Below are positions 1-7,670 of a stretch of DNA of 28,618 nucleotides, piece by piece. The translations under genes and the position numbers were made by a program. Below the pieces are notes generated by a model. That model was not told the DNA's origin. It saw only the letters and a list, made by a program, of their open reading frames with translations, and made no database searches. How positions within the stretch are numbered: position 1 is the stretch's first letter; each line of letters starts with the position of its first letter. The stretch lies in the NCBI GenBank assembly GCA_000697455.1, contig JNET01029709.1:1-28618 (forward strand), in the 5' to 3' direction. Source of the stretch: Basidiobolus heterosporus B8920 (taxonomy: Eukaryota > Basidiobolomycota > Basidiobolomycetes > Basidiobolales > Basidiobolaceae).

Positions 1-82
1 GTCACCATACTCCATATTTCCTCTTTAGGAAATGCTGCTTGTACCACAAGTCACCAGACTTTCAACATTTTGTACCCTTATA
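1..82 (-). pseudogene. copia gag C-terminal (zinc-knuckle) remnant
   Basis: This is the 3' continuation of the copia gag at 62-742, cut by the window edge. Read on the minus strand it gives a Trp-Tyr-Lys-Gln-His-Phe...Lys-Arg-Lys stretch that resembles a CCHC knuckle whose cysteines have been lost. Nearly the same sequence recurs at 2180-2262, which shows that it belongs to the repeat family. It is degenerate and out of frame with the main gag frame. Confidence 0.5.
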
Positions 83-742
83 GGAAGGTCTTCCATTGAT
101 TAACAAGGCATTCTCATCTCCCTTTTGGCAGGTATCTGATTTTTGCAAATCCTCATCCAGCAATCTTCCATAAATGTAATTTAGGGTCAAATCCTCAGTT
201 CTGGACTGTAGTGTCATTACCAGGCTCAGAAACTCATCAGGTAGGCTATTCAGGAGTGTAACTATGATATTCTCATCTGTGGTAGATATCCCAATTGATT
301 CTATTTCATCAACTAAAGTTTTGATTCTGTTTATCAAGGATTTTATATCTTCTCCAGCACGCATCTTAGTGCTAAAGAATTTTCTTCTTAAGTACATCTT
401 ATTAGCAGCTGAACTAGCTTGATAGGTGTCTTCTAAGGCTTTCCAGGCATTCTTGGCAGTTCTGGCTCTTGCACATTGGATAAGTAATTTATCTTTAACA
501 TTAAGACAAATTGAGTTAAAGGCACTTTGCTCCTTCTTTAAGTACAATAAAGCACCTTCTTGAGCTCCTTCATGTTGTCCTTCTTCTCCTGTAACAATAT
601 CCCAAGGACCTCTTTCTTGCTGCATCATTTTCATTTTTACCTTCCAGACTTGATAGTTGGTACCATAAAACTTTTCAGCAGGAGGAAGAATTCCAGTAGT
701 AGCAGTGGTAGACATTCCAGAGAGTGCAAGCTTGGGGCTCAT
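62..742 (-). CDS. Ty1/copia gag (UBN2/DUF4219-type), copy A
   Basis: This encodes the capsid-like Gag of a Ty1/copia retrotransposon, which would package element RNA in the cytoplasm. The N-terminal part shows the family pattern: Gly-Thr-Asn-Tyr followed by Val-Trp-Lys, then Trp-Asp-Ile-Val near residue 47. The UBN2 core follows, with Ala-Trp-Lys-Ala-Leu-Glu, Leu-Arg-Arg-Lys-Phe and Leu-Leu-Asn-Ser-Leu-Pro. The first Met (742) lies inside the primer-binding site GGTTATGAGCCC, so the real start is probably Met10, at position 715. The 5' LTR lies immediately upstream, from 747 rightward. The frame stays open for 226 residues but stops before an intact zinc knuckle, and no pol follows within the window, so autonomy cannot be judged. 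Family assignment is by motif reading and by similarity to the second gag copy at 1409-1935. Confidence 0.85.
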   Translation of the reverse strand: MSPKLALSGMSTTATTGILPPAEKFYGTNYQVWKVKMKMMQQERGPWDIVTGEEGQHEGAQEGALLYLKKEQSAFNSICLNVKDKLLIQCARARTAKNAWKALEDTYQASSAANKMYLRRKFFSTKMRAGEDIKSLINRIKTLVDEIESIGISTTDENIIVTLLNSLPDEFLSLVMTLQSRTEDLTLNYIYGRLLDEDLQKSDTCQKGDENALLINGRPSYKGTKC

Positions 743-746
743 AACC
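735..746 (-). other. Primer-binding site complementary to initiator tRNA-Met anticodon arm
   Basis: On the element strand this reads GGTTATGAGCCC and directly follows the LTR end CAACA. Its complement, GGGCTCATAACC, is the anticodon arm with CAT anticodon of eukaryotic initiator tRNA-Met. An exact second copy is at 5783-5794. Decayed versions are at 1953-1965 and 4668-4680. Confidence 0.7.
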
Positions 747-1043
747 TGTTGTGTGGTTCTGGGAGTTATTGGAAGTGATTTGGAGCATGAGAAGAATATG
801 TGGTTTTCACTTGTTCATTTATTGAATGTAAAGTTAGCATTTATACTATTGTCAAGAAGTAAACAAAGCAATGTGTAGAATATGTTAAGGAAGGTCCCAG
901 GAACATGTGTGCAAAGTTTGAGGTCATTTTGACATGTTTGAAAAAGTCAAGTATTCTGGGTACTTCTAAGTTGGTGAAAAATATTCTAAGTAAGACCCAA
1001 GTTTAAGTTTTGGGTGAGAGGAAATTGCTAAGTGAATATAATA
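747..1043 (-). repeat. Copia 5' LTR, copy A, truncated by the MITE-like element
   Basis: It aligns along its whole length with the complete 348-bp LTR at 26435-26782. The inner end is TGTTG at 747-751 (CAACA on the element strand). The match stops abruptly at 1043, where the TIR of the 1044-1407 element begins. About 50 bp of the LTR's outer end is therefore missing. The LTR belongs to the gag at 62-742. Confidence 0.8.
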
Positions 1044-1407
1044 GACTTGTTCCCTTGGATTGTGCCAGATAGTGCCAGAGCATGCCAAGTGATAGAAGTT
1101 GCCAAATACAAGCTCATAGCACTTGTAATTGACAAAATAGGATGCCAAGGCCCCTTTGCATATTCTTGCATAGATGCATTGGATTTATTTCTAAAACTGA
1201 ACTCTGTACTGGTTAAAATGTGATGTCTCAGAAATAAAGCAGCCATACTGCATACAAATGTGAAATAAAGGGGTAAGCTGCTCAATTATGTTTCATACTC
1301 AGTAAGCACTCTACTCACACAGTTGCACAGGTGACACACTAATAGTTGGCCCATGGCACTGTGTGGCATGCTGTGGCACTATCCAGGCCAAAAAAACGGA
1401 ACAAGTC
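1044..1407. mobile_element. MITE-like non-autonomous DNA transposon with TA target duplication
   Basis: A 364-bp AT-rich unit bounded by terminal inverted repeats of about 44 bp. The left end begins GACTTGTTC; the right end finishes GAACAAGTC. The inner parts of the TIRs also match (GATAGTGCCAGAGCATGCC against GGCATGCTGTGGCACTATC) with only scattered mismatches. Both ends are flanked by TA (1042-1043 and 1408-1409), the target-site duplication of the Tc1/mariner superfamily. There is no transposase ORF, as expected for a MITE. The left flank is copia LTR and the right flank is copia gag, so this is not a simple insertion into one sequence. Confidence 0.7.
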
Positions 1408-1408
1408 T

Positions 1409-1935
1409 AAGATATTCAGATATTGACTTCAGAGTCATGACAAGGTTGCAAAGTTAGTCTGGCAGGCTATTCAGGAGGCTAATAACCTTGTCTTCTTTGG
1501 AAACTCTTACCCCAAAGCACTTAAGCTGCTCTGCCAATGATTCAAGCCTGTTGATCAGGTGAATGACTCCTTCATCTGCTAGCTGCTTGAATGTGTAGGA
1601 TTTCCATCTAAGAAACATTTTATTAGCCACTGCTTTAGACCAGAATATTTTCTCTAAGGAACTCCATGCTTTCTGTGCTTTCTTCCCTACATACATGTGA
1701 GGTAAGAAGGAGTCCTTTATATTCATGCAGATAGCATTAAAGTATTTGGTTTCTCTCTTCTGGTACTCCTGCATGACTTATGCTGGTGTTTTAGACTTCT
1801 CTCATCTTCTATAACAATATTCCAAAGACATCTCTCCTGCAATAACATTTACATTTTGATTTTCCAGATGTCAAAGTTCTTCCCATCAAACTTGTCAATA
1901 GAGGGAAAAACATTGGTAATAAGATTTATGGACAT
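1409..1935 (-). pseudogene. Ty1/copia gag pseudogene, copy B
   Basis: Reading leftward from 1935, the start Met is followed by Phe-Asp-Gly-Lys-Asn-Phe-Asp-Ile-Trp-Lys, the homologue of the copy A N-terminus. A TAA then interrupts the Lys-Met-(stop)-Met-Leu segment. The central part, from about 1774 to 1454, is open for 106 codons and carries the UBN2 landmarks Ala-Trp-Ser-Ser-Leu-Glu, Phe-Leu-Arg-Trp-Lys and Leu-Leu-Asn-Ser-Leu-Pro. A second stop follows Pro-Asp. Recognisable homology (Asn-Leu-Val-Met-Thr-Leu-Lys-Ser) continues to the TA at the edge of the MITE-like element. It has at least two stops plus frameshifts and is a dead copy. Confidence 0.8.
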
Positions 1936-1965
1936 AGTTTAGGTGTAGGCTTGGGGCTCTTAATC

Positions 1966-1999
1966 TGTTGAGACTATTTTGGAAGAACTATTAGTCTGG
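1966..1999 (-). repeat. Copia LTR fragment (inner ~30 bp), copy B
   Basis: TGTTG at 1966 followed by a short match to the inner end of the family LTR (AGA..ATT.TGGAAG...TATTAG). A degenerate PBS (ggctcttaatc) lies just left of it. The LTR is cut at about 1999, where the tRNA-like sequence begins. Confidence 0.55.
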
Positions 2000-2071
2000 C
2001 CGGTAATTGAACCTGGGACCTCCTTAACTCTAGCACAGTGCTCTAACCATTGAGCTAGCAGTCCTTATATG
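1998..2071 (-). pseudogene. Decayed tRNA-like sequence (tRNA pseudogene or SINE head)
   Basis: On the minus strand an A-box-like TAGCTCAATGGTTAGAGCA and a B-box-like GGTTCAATTACC stand at normal spacing. The D stem (GCTC/GAGC) is perfect. The acceptor stem has 5 of 7 pairs, the T stem 3 of 5, and the anticodon stem 4 of 5 counting G-U pairs. The anticodon loop has T33, and the nominal anticodon is AGA, but there is no long variable arm as a tRNA-Ser would need. The mismatches argue against a working tRNA. It may be a tRNA pseudogene or the Pol III head of a SINE; no SINE body is identified. Confidence 0.55.
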
Positions 2072-2179
2072 CTCTGCCTGTACTACTAGGGGGCCTGAGC
2101 ATAGTATGTCTGTGTATGGTACTTTGGTTTGTCAGCTATGCAAGCAACTGATTGGTCTTAGACTTTGTGCTCAGATGCA

Positions 2180-2262
2180 GTCACCATACTCCATATTTTC
2201 CTCTTTAGGAAATGCTGCTTGTATGACAAGTCACCAGACTCTCAACATAATGTACTTATCTC
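2180..2262 (-). pseudogene. Copia gag zinc-knuckle remnant, copy C
   Basis: A near-identical repeat of positions 1-82 (about 85-90 percent by eye), flanked by unrelated sequence on both sides. It is a third fragment of the same gag family. Confidence 0.6.
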
Positions 2263-2829
2263 CTTACTTCTGTTGCTTTACCATCTCAATCAACTGCTAG
2301 TATTTGTCACAGCAACTTGGGAAGCACTTCCAACTCTGAACCAGCACACTGCACTATCATATAAGCTCAGGATGCTAAAGTAAAAATGGTCTGTTCAGCA
2401 GTAAGTCTATGGATTAAGATATTCCTTGTGCCAAATGGAATATATGCATGAACAGATTCAGTACTGTACTTTAAGATTGATGGCTCAGTGTAGAGCTTCA
2501 AGTAAGTTACATAACTCAACTACTGATGAACAGGCTATGAGCATTGTAGCAAGCTCTGAGAGTGTAATATGTGGGACTGAATGGTTTCCTGTGGAATTAA
2601 GACAAACTTTCAGAAGCTCAGCCCTAAATACATGCCAAGTGATATCTATGAAGCTAGGAGCAATACAGAAAATATGTAACAAATAAGATTGTAAAATACT
2701 TGAACTCTGGTCATTTGCCACAAGAAAGCATGTAAAGCTAGATACTCTAGGAGCCCTTCAGTTGTCACCTCAGAAGAAATTGACTATTACCAATGAATAC
2801 TCCCACAAGGACTCCTAGGAATACAATAT
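2263..2829. other. Unassigned AT-rich stretch between retroelement fragments
   Basis: Short open frames on both strands show no family motif I recognise. Position in front of a plus-strand gypsy protease suggests decayed gypsy gag, but I cannot show it. Confidence 0.4.
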
Positions 2830-4200
2830 GTTAAACCTAGCTGATAACTTCATTCTTGCACTTAATGCAGGAGGAAATTCATTGTCTTATTTTGATGTGA
2901 TATTTACTGAGTATCCAGTCAGACTAATAATAAGCTCTGGAGACTTTGATGACTATACATTAAGCAGAATTTGTCATCAGACAGGAGTTTCCACTGAACT
3001 AACATATGCCAGTAGCCAGACTGATGCTGACAGGAAATAATACAACTTTGACAGAATAATGGACTGTATTATGCCAAACTAGCCAATCATAAACAAGTAC
3101 TCCATGGCTATGAATTCTCTAACTTAATCTTAGGACAATCTTGGCTTATGAGAAAAACCCCTTAACTTGACCAAGAGACAAAGCAATAACTCTAAAAAAG
3201 GGTAAGACTTATCACCAGAAGTAGTGCGTAATGCACTTGAATGCTACACTTGAAAGCCCAAATAGAAGTGTAGAAAAAAAGATGGCTGCTTGAGGATGTG
3301 CACAAACTACTGCCCCCTGAAATCTATGGTTGTGAAGAATGAGTACACTATGCCTACATATGAAGAGATTCTAGACCAGCCACAAGGAACCAGATACTGC
3401 ATAAAGTTAGCTCTCTATCAGCATACACCGTGGCAGGATTAAGCCAGAGGGCATTCTCAAGATAATAAGCTGAGCCAGATATGGAAACTTGAATATTTAG
3501 TGAGCTTTGGAATTACTGATCTTCCAGCAATGTTCCAGACAATGATGGATATCATTTTGAATGAGCTACTGAATCACTGAGCCCTTATCAACCTGGGCAA
3601 TATCCTGGTTTATAACAAAGTCAAGGTGGATTATTTCAAGCACCTGGGAACTGCATTGGGGCTATTGAGAAGCAACCAATTCTATGCTGCACTCTCATAA
3701 TCCTAGTTTATGAAGAACTCTGTGAAAATAAGGGCCATAATGTGACTGCTGGCCTGAGGTAGATCCTAAAGAGCACCAAACTACAGAGCAGTGGAAATGG
3801 CCTCAGACTATCTGGGAGCTCAGATCAATCCTAGAACAAGCTGTATAATACAAAAGATCTGTAATATCTCTTGCAAATATTATTGCCAATTTATCTGACC
3901 TGCATAAGAAAGAATTGCCACAACAATGGGCCATAAGCTATGAGATAGCACTTAAAAATCTCAAGGAGAAACTGACCTCAATGCCTGAGCCTAAGCAACC
4001 AGACTTCAGAGAGCCCTTTGAACTCACAAATGATGCCTCAAATCTTGCTAATGGAGGAGTACTAGGCCAATTTATTACTATGGGGAGATTTCTATAGCCA
4101 TTGTGTTCACAAAGCTATTCCCAGTAGAAGCCAATCTTTCAGCCCATGAGAAGGAGCTATATTTCCAGGTATGTTACACTAAGTATTTGCTGGCTTATGG
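2830..4200 (+). pseudogene. Degenerate Ty3/gypsy pol (protease, RT, RNase H)
   Basis: Pieces of a gypsy polyprotein lie in the right order on the plus strand. A protease-like part at 2870-3030 reads Tyr-Pro-Val-Arg-Leu-Ile-Ile-Ser-Ser-Gly, where the catalytic Asp-Ser-Gly has become Ser-Ser-Gly. A post-protease motif Leu-Gly-Gln-Ser-Trp-Leu lies near 3130. The RT begins near 3335 and continues with Glu-Tyr-Leu-Val-Ser-Phe-Gly-Ile-Thr-Asp-Leu-Pro-Ala-Met-Phe-Gln at 3490-3540. The catalytic YxDD region has decayed to Leu-Gly-Asn-Ile-Leu-Val-Tyr near 3595. RNase H follows with Leu-Lys-Glu-Lys-Leu-Thr-Ser near 3955, Thr-Asn-Asp-Ala-Ser near 4030 and Ser-Ala-His-Glu-Lys-Glu-Leu near 4140. Many stops and frameshifts make it non-functional. 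It is cut off near 4280 by copia LTR sequence. Confidence 0.85.
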
Positions 4201-4280
4201 CTAATGCCAGTTTCAATTGATGGGAGCAACAATTCTTAACAAACTGTTGCCAACATGTCAGATTCTTCGTGGCCATATAA

Positions 4281-4369
4281 ATATTGGGTAAGAGGTAATT
4301 GCTAAGTAAGTATAATAAGGGTGAAATCAAGTATGAATAATTAGGTGCTAAATTATGAGAATTTCTACA
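4281..4369 (-). repeat. Copia LTR outer-end fragment, minus orientation
   Basis: It matches 26693-26782 of the complete LTR and ends in a decayed TGTTG (tgtag) at 4365-4369. It abuts a plus-oriented LTR head to head. Confidence 0.75.
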
Positions 4370-4667
4370 GATCCTACCCTTATTATATTTACTTATCAAT
4401 ATCCTCTCCCAAAACTCACATTAGGGCTTTGCGTGAAATACTTTCACTAACTTCAAATACCAAGAATGTTGCACTTTCTCAAGCATATACAACTACAAGC
4501 CTTGCACACATGCTTCTAGGACCTTGCTTGACATACTTTACATGTTGCTTTGTTTACTTCTAGACAAAAGCATAAAATTCAACTTAACATTCAAACAATA
4601 CACAAGTAAAAACTGCACATTCTTGATTCTCCAAGTCACTTTCACTAGCTCCTGGAATCTTACAACA
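4370..4667 (+). repeat. Copia 5' LTR of the deletion derivative
   Basis: It corresponds to the LTR from about nucleotide 40 to its CAACA end at 4663-4667. A decayed PBS, ggttatgtatctc, follows at 4668-4680. Its outer end lies against the inverted fragment at 4281-4369. Confidence 0.8.
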
Positions 4668-4689
4668 GGTTATGTATCTCAAACTTAGA

Positions 4690-4850
4690 TTCTCTGGAGT
4701 ATTTGCTACTGCTAATACTGGAATTTTCTTCCTACTGAAAAGCCTGATGGTACCAATTATCAGATCTGCAAGGTAAAGTTGAAAATGATGGTTTTAGAAA
4801 GAGAGCTTTAGGACATTATTACAGGAGAAGAAGGAGAATGGAAGTTTTAG
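4690..4850 (+). pseudogene. Copia gag 5' fragment, copy D (internal-deletion derivative)
   Basis: The translation follows copy A from its Met10 region through Asp-Gly-Thr-Asn-Tyr-Gln-Ile-Cys-Lys to Ile-Ile-Thr-Gly-Glu-Glu-Gly-Glu. It has lost the start codon, and a stop replaces a Trp codon. Homology ends near 4850. The rest of gag and nearly all of pol are absent before the RNase H tail at 5022. Confidence 0.75.
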
Positions 4851-4984
4851 CTCATTTAGATATGTTACAGACTTCTCATAAATCAAGTATCTGATGATCT
4901 TGTAATTAATCCAAAATGATCCTATGCATTACAACTTCTCCAAATATTCCATAAGTATACAATATAAGCTATATACCCAATTAT

Positions 4985-5021
4985 ATGAATACTTGGGTGC
5001 TAAATTAACTTAATCTCAACA
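4985..5021 (-). repeat. Short copia LTR outer-end fragment inside the deletion derivative
   Basis: tatgaatacttgggtgctaa and the ending ctcaaca match the outer LTR end, in minus orientation. It sits at the breakpoint between gag and the RNase H tail. Confidence 0.5.
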
Positions 5022-5200
5022 GAAGTAAGCATATAGATATTAAGCATTATTTTATTAGAGAAGCTATAGAGAATAAGTTAGTAGACTTAAGTTATTGCCT
5101 AACTGAGCAAATGGTTGGAGACATTTTAACCAAACCATTAGCTAGAGAGAAATTTGAATATTTAAGAAATCACTAAGGATTAGTGCATATGAATATTTAG
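5022..5200 (+). pseudogene. Copia RNase H C-terminal tail, copy D
   Basis: It encodes the end of copia pol: Arg-Ser-Lys-His-Ile-Asp-Ile-Lys-His, Arg-Glu-Ala-Ile-Glu-Asn-Lys, Asp-Ile-Leu-Thr-Lys-Pro-Leu and Glu-Lys-Phe-Glu-Tyr-Leu-Arg. This is almost identical to the minus-strand copy at 26793-27083. A TAA at 5172-5174 replaces a Leu codon just before the natural end. A purine-rich tract, gagtgggagtg (5203-5211), precedes the 3' LTR and is the expected polypurine tract. Confidence 0.85.
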
Positions 5201-5211
5201 CTGAGTGGGAG

Positions 5212-5463
5212 TGTTGAAATTCGCATAATTTAGCACTTGGTTATTCACACTTGATGTCACCCTGATTATATTTACTTATCAATTTCCTCTCACCAAAAAC
5301 TCATACCTAGGTTATACATAGAATATTTTCATTAACTTAGAAGTACTCAAAATACTTGACTTTCTCAAACATGTCCAATTGACCCCAAGCTTTGTGCACA
5401 TGCCTCAGAAACCTTCCTTAACACATTCTACATGTTGCTTTGTTACATCTTGACACAATGCAG
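5212..5463 (+). repeat. Copia 3' LTR, copy D, 3'-truncated
   Basis: It starts TGTTGAAATTC directly after the polypurine tract and follows the family LTR for about 250 bp. The match is lost near 5463, after cttgacacaatgca. Confidence 0.75.
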
Positions 5464-6228
5464 CCTATCATGTGGGTTTTAGCCACATAGATATTCTATA
5501 ATATACTCTGGGATTTACTAGGTGAATATGCAAAGATTGCTCCCAAGTTAAATTCAAACCAACTATAGCAGTTGCCTGTCCTTCTCTCTTTTTTAACCTT
5601 GGTATGGCTTTAAGAGATTTCTTTGGTATTACTTCATGATGTGAGACATTGTCCCAATGTTCTCTTACTTCAAATGTCATGTTATGGTATATGTTCACAG
5701 GAAATAGTCTTTTTTAGCTTTCTTTTAACACCGGCAATTGTACTAGTAGCCACAACTTGACATTCTTTTGAGGATAACGGCAGGGCTCATAACCTGTTGA
5801 AAGTGGCATGTAATGACAATAAGAAGTTGGGATACTTTTACTAGATTTCTTATTGTAGTAAAGAAAGAAACAAATACCTTTTGTTAATACTAGACAGAGA
5901 TACCCAAGTACATTCTACTCTGTTCCACCATAGTCCGATAGACCTACAAAAATCATTAGGTAGTTAGAATATGGATAAACTCATTTGGTTACCATGATGA
6001 TTACTCCCGTTGTGTTCAGATTCATCCTTTGTGAATGGTAACTGCGATTTAATAATACCATGCTAGGATTGTTGTGGTACTTGGTTGGGGTTTCTCTATA
6101 GTGAGCGTAACTAGTAACGGTGGACTAATCTCGTACAAATGTGTGGCTACTAACTGGGTACCCTAATCGCCTAGATTTCCATCTTGTTCGTACGTTTTTC
6201 TTGGATTGGAGGTTTACCTTCCGGTGAC
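5464..6228. other. Mixed retroelement debris and upstream region of the secreted-protein gene
   Basis: An exact copy of the copia PBS plus LTR end (gggctcataacctgttg, 5783-5799, minus orientation) lies here, but no LTR body can be aligned beyond it. A minus-strand open stretch (5468-5698, extending with one stop to about 5790) has no motif I recognise and may be retroelement or chance. Positions 5800-6228 show no gene. Confidence 0.4.
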
Positions 6229-6236
6229 TATAAATT
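6229..6236 (+). promoter_or_regulatory. TATA box of the cysteine-rich secreted-protein gene
   Basis: TATAAATT lies 54 nt before the ATG at 6283. The same promoter layout, with gctccctctttaacaat downstream of the TATA box, is duplicated in front of the pseudogene at 7034. Confidence 0.65.
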
Positions 6237-6282
6237 GCTCAGCTAGCTCCCTCTTTAACAATACATCACCACCTCTTCCATA

Positions 6283-6528
6283 ATGAAAATTACCATCCTT
6301 CTTTCCGCCGTTGCTGCTTTATACATTACTGGAGCGGATGCTGCCTGCTACTGTCTCTCTAGTACTGGCAAGGGAACCTTCTGTGGTTTCCAATTGGTTG
6401 GTAGTTCATGCTCTCCTAACAATCTCTATCAGTGCAATGGCTATCGTGAGGAAGTAGCTCAAGATTTCGGAACGTGTGAAAATGGATGCCGTGGTACTTT
6501 CCCCTATCAGAATGACCACTGCAAATAA
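6283..6528 (+). CDS. Small cysteine-rich secreted protein (81 aa)
   Basis: An 81-residue precursor. Residues 1-20 form a clear signal peptide (Lys at 3, a hydrophobic core, Gly-Ala-Asp-Ala before the likely cleavage site). The mature part of about 61 residues has eight cysteines in the order C-x-C, C, C, C, C-x3-C, C, which could give four disulphides. There are no other domains. This architecture is typical of fungal secreted effectors, small cysteine-rich antimicrobial proteins and hydrophobin-unrelated SSPs; the sequence does not say which. It has no intron. A TATA box and short leader support the start. A broken duplicate with the same promoter lies 750 bp downstream, and three more tiny secreted proteins follow. 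The gene itself is well supported; its function is unknown. Confidence 0.85.
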   Translation: MKITILLSAVAALYITGADAACYCLSSTGKGTFCGFQLVGSSCSPNNLYQCNGYREEVAQDFGTCENGCRGTFPYQNDHCK

Positions 6529-6972
6529 AGCGATATCTGAAGGATATTGAATTAGGTAGAATTTTACTTGAAAACCAGACACCCCATTTCTACTGCTGTC
6601 TTTCGGAAGTATGCATGAATAAATGGCATCCTACTTGTTATCTACTATCTAGCTGACTAACATGAAGCTTGGTACGCACAGATGTCGGTCCAAGTATATT
6701 ACAAACGTTTGGGTGACCTTGGATATTAAACTTATGTTCGGGTTGTAACATTCTCTGGTTAGACAACGTTATGCGACACAAATATGTTGTTGTACCTGGT
6801 TTGTTGATATATGGACTGAACACATGTACATTACTTGACCTCATTGGCACCCTTCCTGGAATTACTCAACGGTCAATGGAATTAGTGCAGAAGAGCTAAC
6901 CTTGCACAGATGTATCAATATTATCTGATCTACTTCATCCAGGTTCTTTCTTGCTTTTCTTGTTCTCATTCT
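6529..6972. other. Spacer between the cysteine-rich gene and its broken copy
   Basis: No coding motif seen on either strand. The only clear feature is aataaa at 6617, a possible polyadenylation signal for the upstream gene. Confidence 0.4.
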
Positions 6973-7127
6973 CATAAATTACTCGGTTGGCTCCCTCTTT
7001 AACAATCACTTTAATAGCTATACTCCCTTCACTATGAGACTTGGTACCCTTCTTTCCGCCGTTGCTGCTTGTAGGACAAGATTTTGAAGAATATGAAAAA
7101 GCGTATCATGGTGAGCATTGCATATAA
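6973..7127 (+). pseudogene. Broken tandem duplicate of the cysteine-rich secreted-protein gene, with promoter
   Basis: A degraded TATA box (cataaatt, 6973-6980) and the leader ggctccctctttaacaatca copy those of the 6283 gene. The ATG at 7034 starts a signal peptide containing Leu-Leu-Ser-Ala-Val-Ala-Ala, identical to the parent at that point. At about 7070 the sequence jumps to the parental C-terminal region. Read one frame over from 7077 it gives Gln-Asp-Phe-Glu-Glu-Tyr-Glu-Lys-Ala-Tyr-His-Gly...His-Cys-Ile-stop, matching the parental Gln-Asp-Phe...His-Cys-Lys end. Two parental cysteines are Tyr here. In the original frame it stops after 17 residues. Internal deletion plus frameshift make it a pseudogene. 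Confidence 0.75.
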
Positions 7128-7319
7128 GTATAGACTCGCTTGAACTCGAAAAAATCCCATCTCAACCGAATTATAACCTAAACCCATCTTGAATATCAGT
7201 CAAGCAATTTACTGAGATCTTTATTGGAAATGAAATGCACAAGTTCTTGATGGCATATACGAGGTGGAGGATTGAACGGTTGGGATTGGAGTTGGGGTTG
7301 GGTTGGTAAGCAGAGACGT

Positions 7320-7619
7320 CTACATCTGCTGGTAAAGTAATACACCACTGGTCAAGATCAGTCCGGTAAGTGAGTAGTTGACGCTTTCTCCAGAATTCCC
7401 AAATACATCTGAAGTGGCATTTCGAATGTTGGATGGTGCGGCAGCAATACCGGAGGTTACTTTGTTCCAAATACTCGGGAAAACTCCTTGCTCACTGGTT
7501 GTGGTCGCAGGGCTGACTGGTGTACTAGCACTAGCGCTACTAGAAATACTAGTGGTTGCGGATTGACCCATAGTGCTGGTCAGTAGGGCGGCGATCAAGG
7601 TGAGCTTAGAAAGTTGCAT
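7320..7619 (-). CDS. Small secreted Ser/Thr-rich protein, possibly GPI-anchored (99 aa)
   Basis: A 99-residue precursor. Residues 1-18 form a signal peptide (Leu-Ile-Ala-Ala-Leu-Leu core). Residues 19-44 are rich in Ser and Thr, a likely O-mannosylation zone. A middle module, Ile-Trp-Asn-Lys-Val-Thr-Ser-Gly-Ile-Ala-Ala-Ala-Pro-Ser, lies near 51-64. Asn-Ala-Thr near 67 is an N-glycosylation sequon. The C-terminus ends in a hydrophobic stretch (Leu-Thr-Gly-Leu-Ile-Leu-Thr-Ser-Gly-Val-Leu-Leu) with almost no tail, as in GPI signals. A minus-strand TATA box at 7664-7670 lies about 50 nt upstream. The neighbour at 7943-8221 is a paralogue. Biochemical function is unknown. Confidence 0.75.
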   Translation of the reverse strand: MQLSKLTLIAALLTSTMGQSATTSISSSASASTPVSPATTTSEQGVFPSIWNKVTSGIAAAPSNIRNATSDVFGNSGESVNYSLTGLILTSGVLLYQQM

Positions 7620-7663
7620 GATGTTGAAAAGAAGTATACGTTTGTTGAATGAAGATTCGTACC

Positions 7664-7670
7664 ATTTATA
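7664..7670 (-). promoter_or_regulatory. TATA box of the 7320-7619 gene
   Basis: TATAAAT on the minus strand, 45-51 nt before the ATG at 7619, the same spacing as in the neighbouring genes. Confidence 0.6.

Noticed and set aside
5468-5698. Minus-strand frame of 76 codons near copia PBS
   Set aside because: I could not match it to copia, gypsy or a host family; retroelement debris or chance is as likely, so it is not called as a gene.
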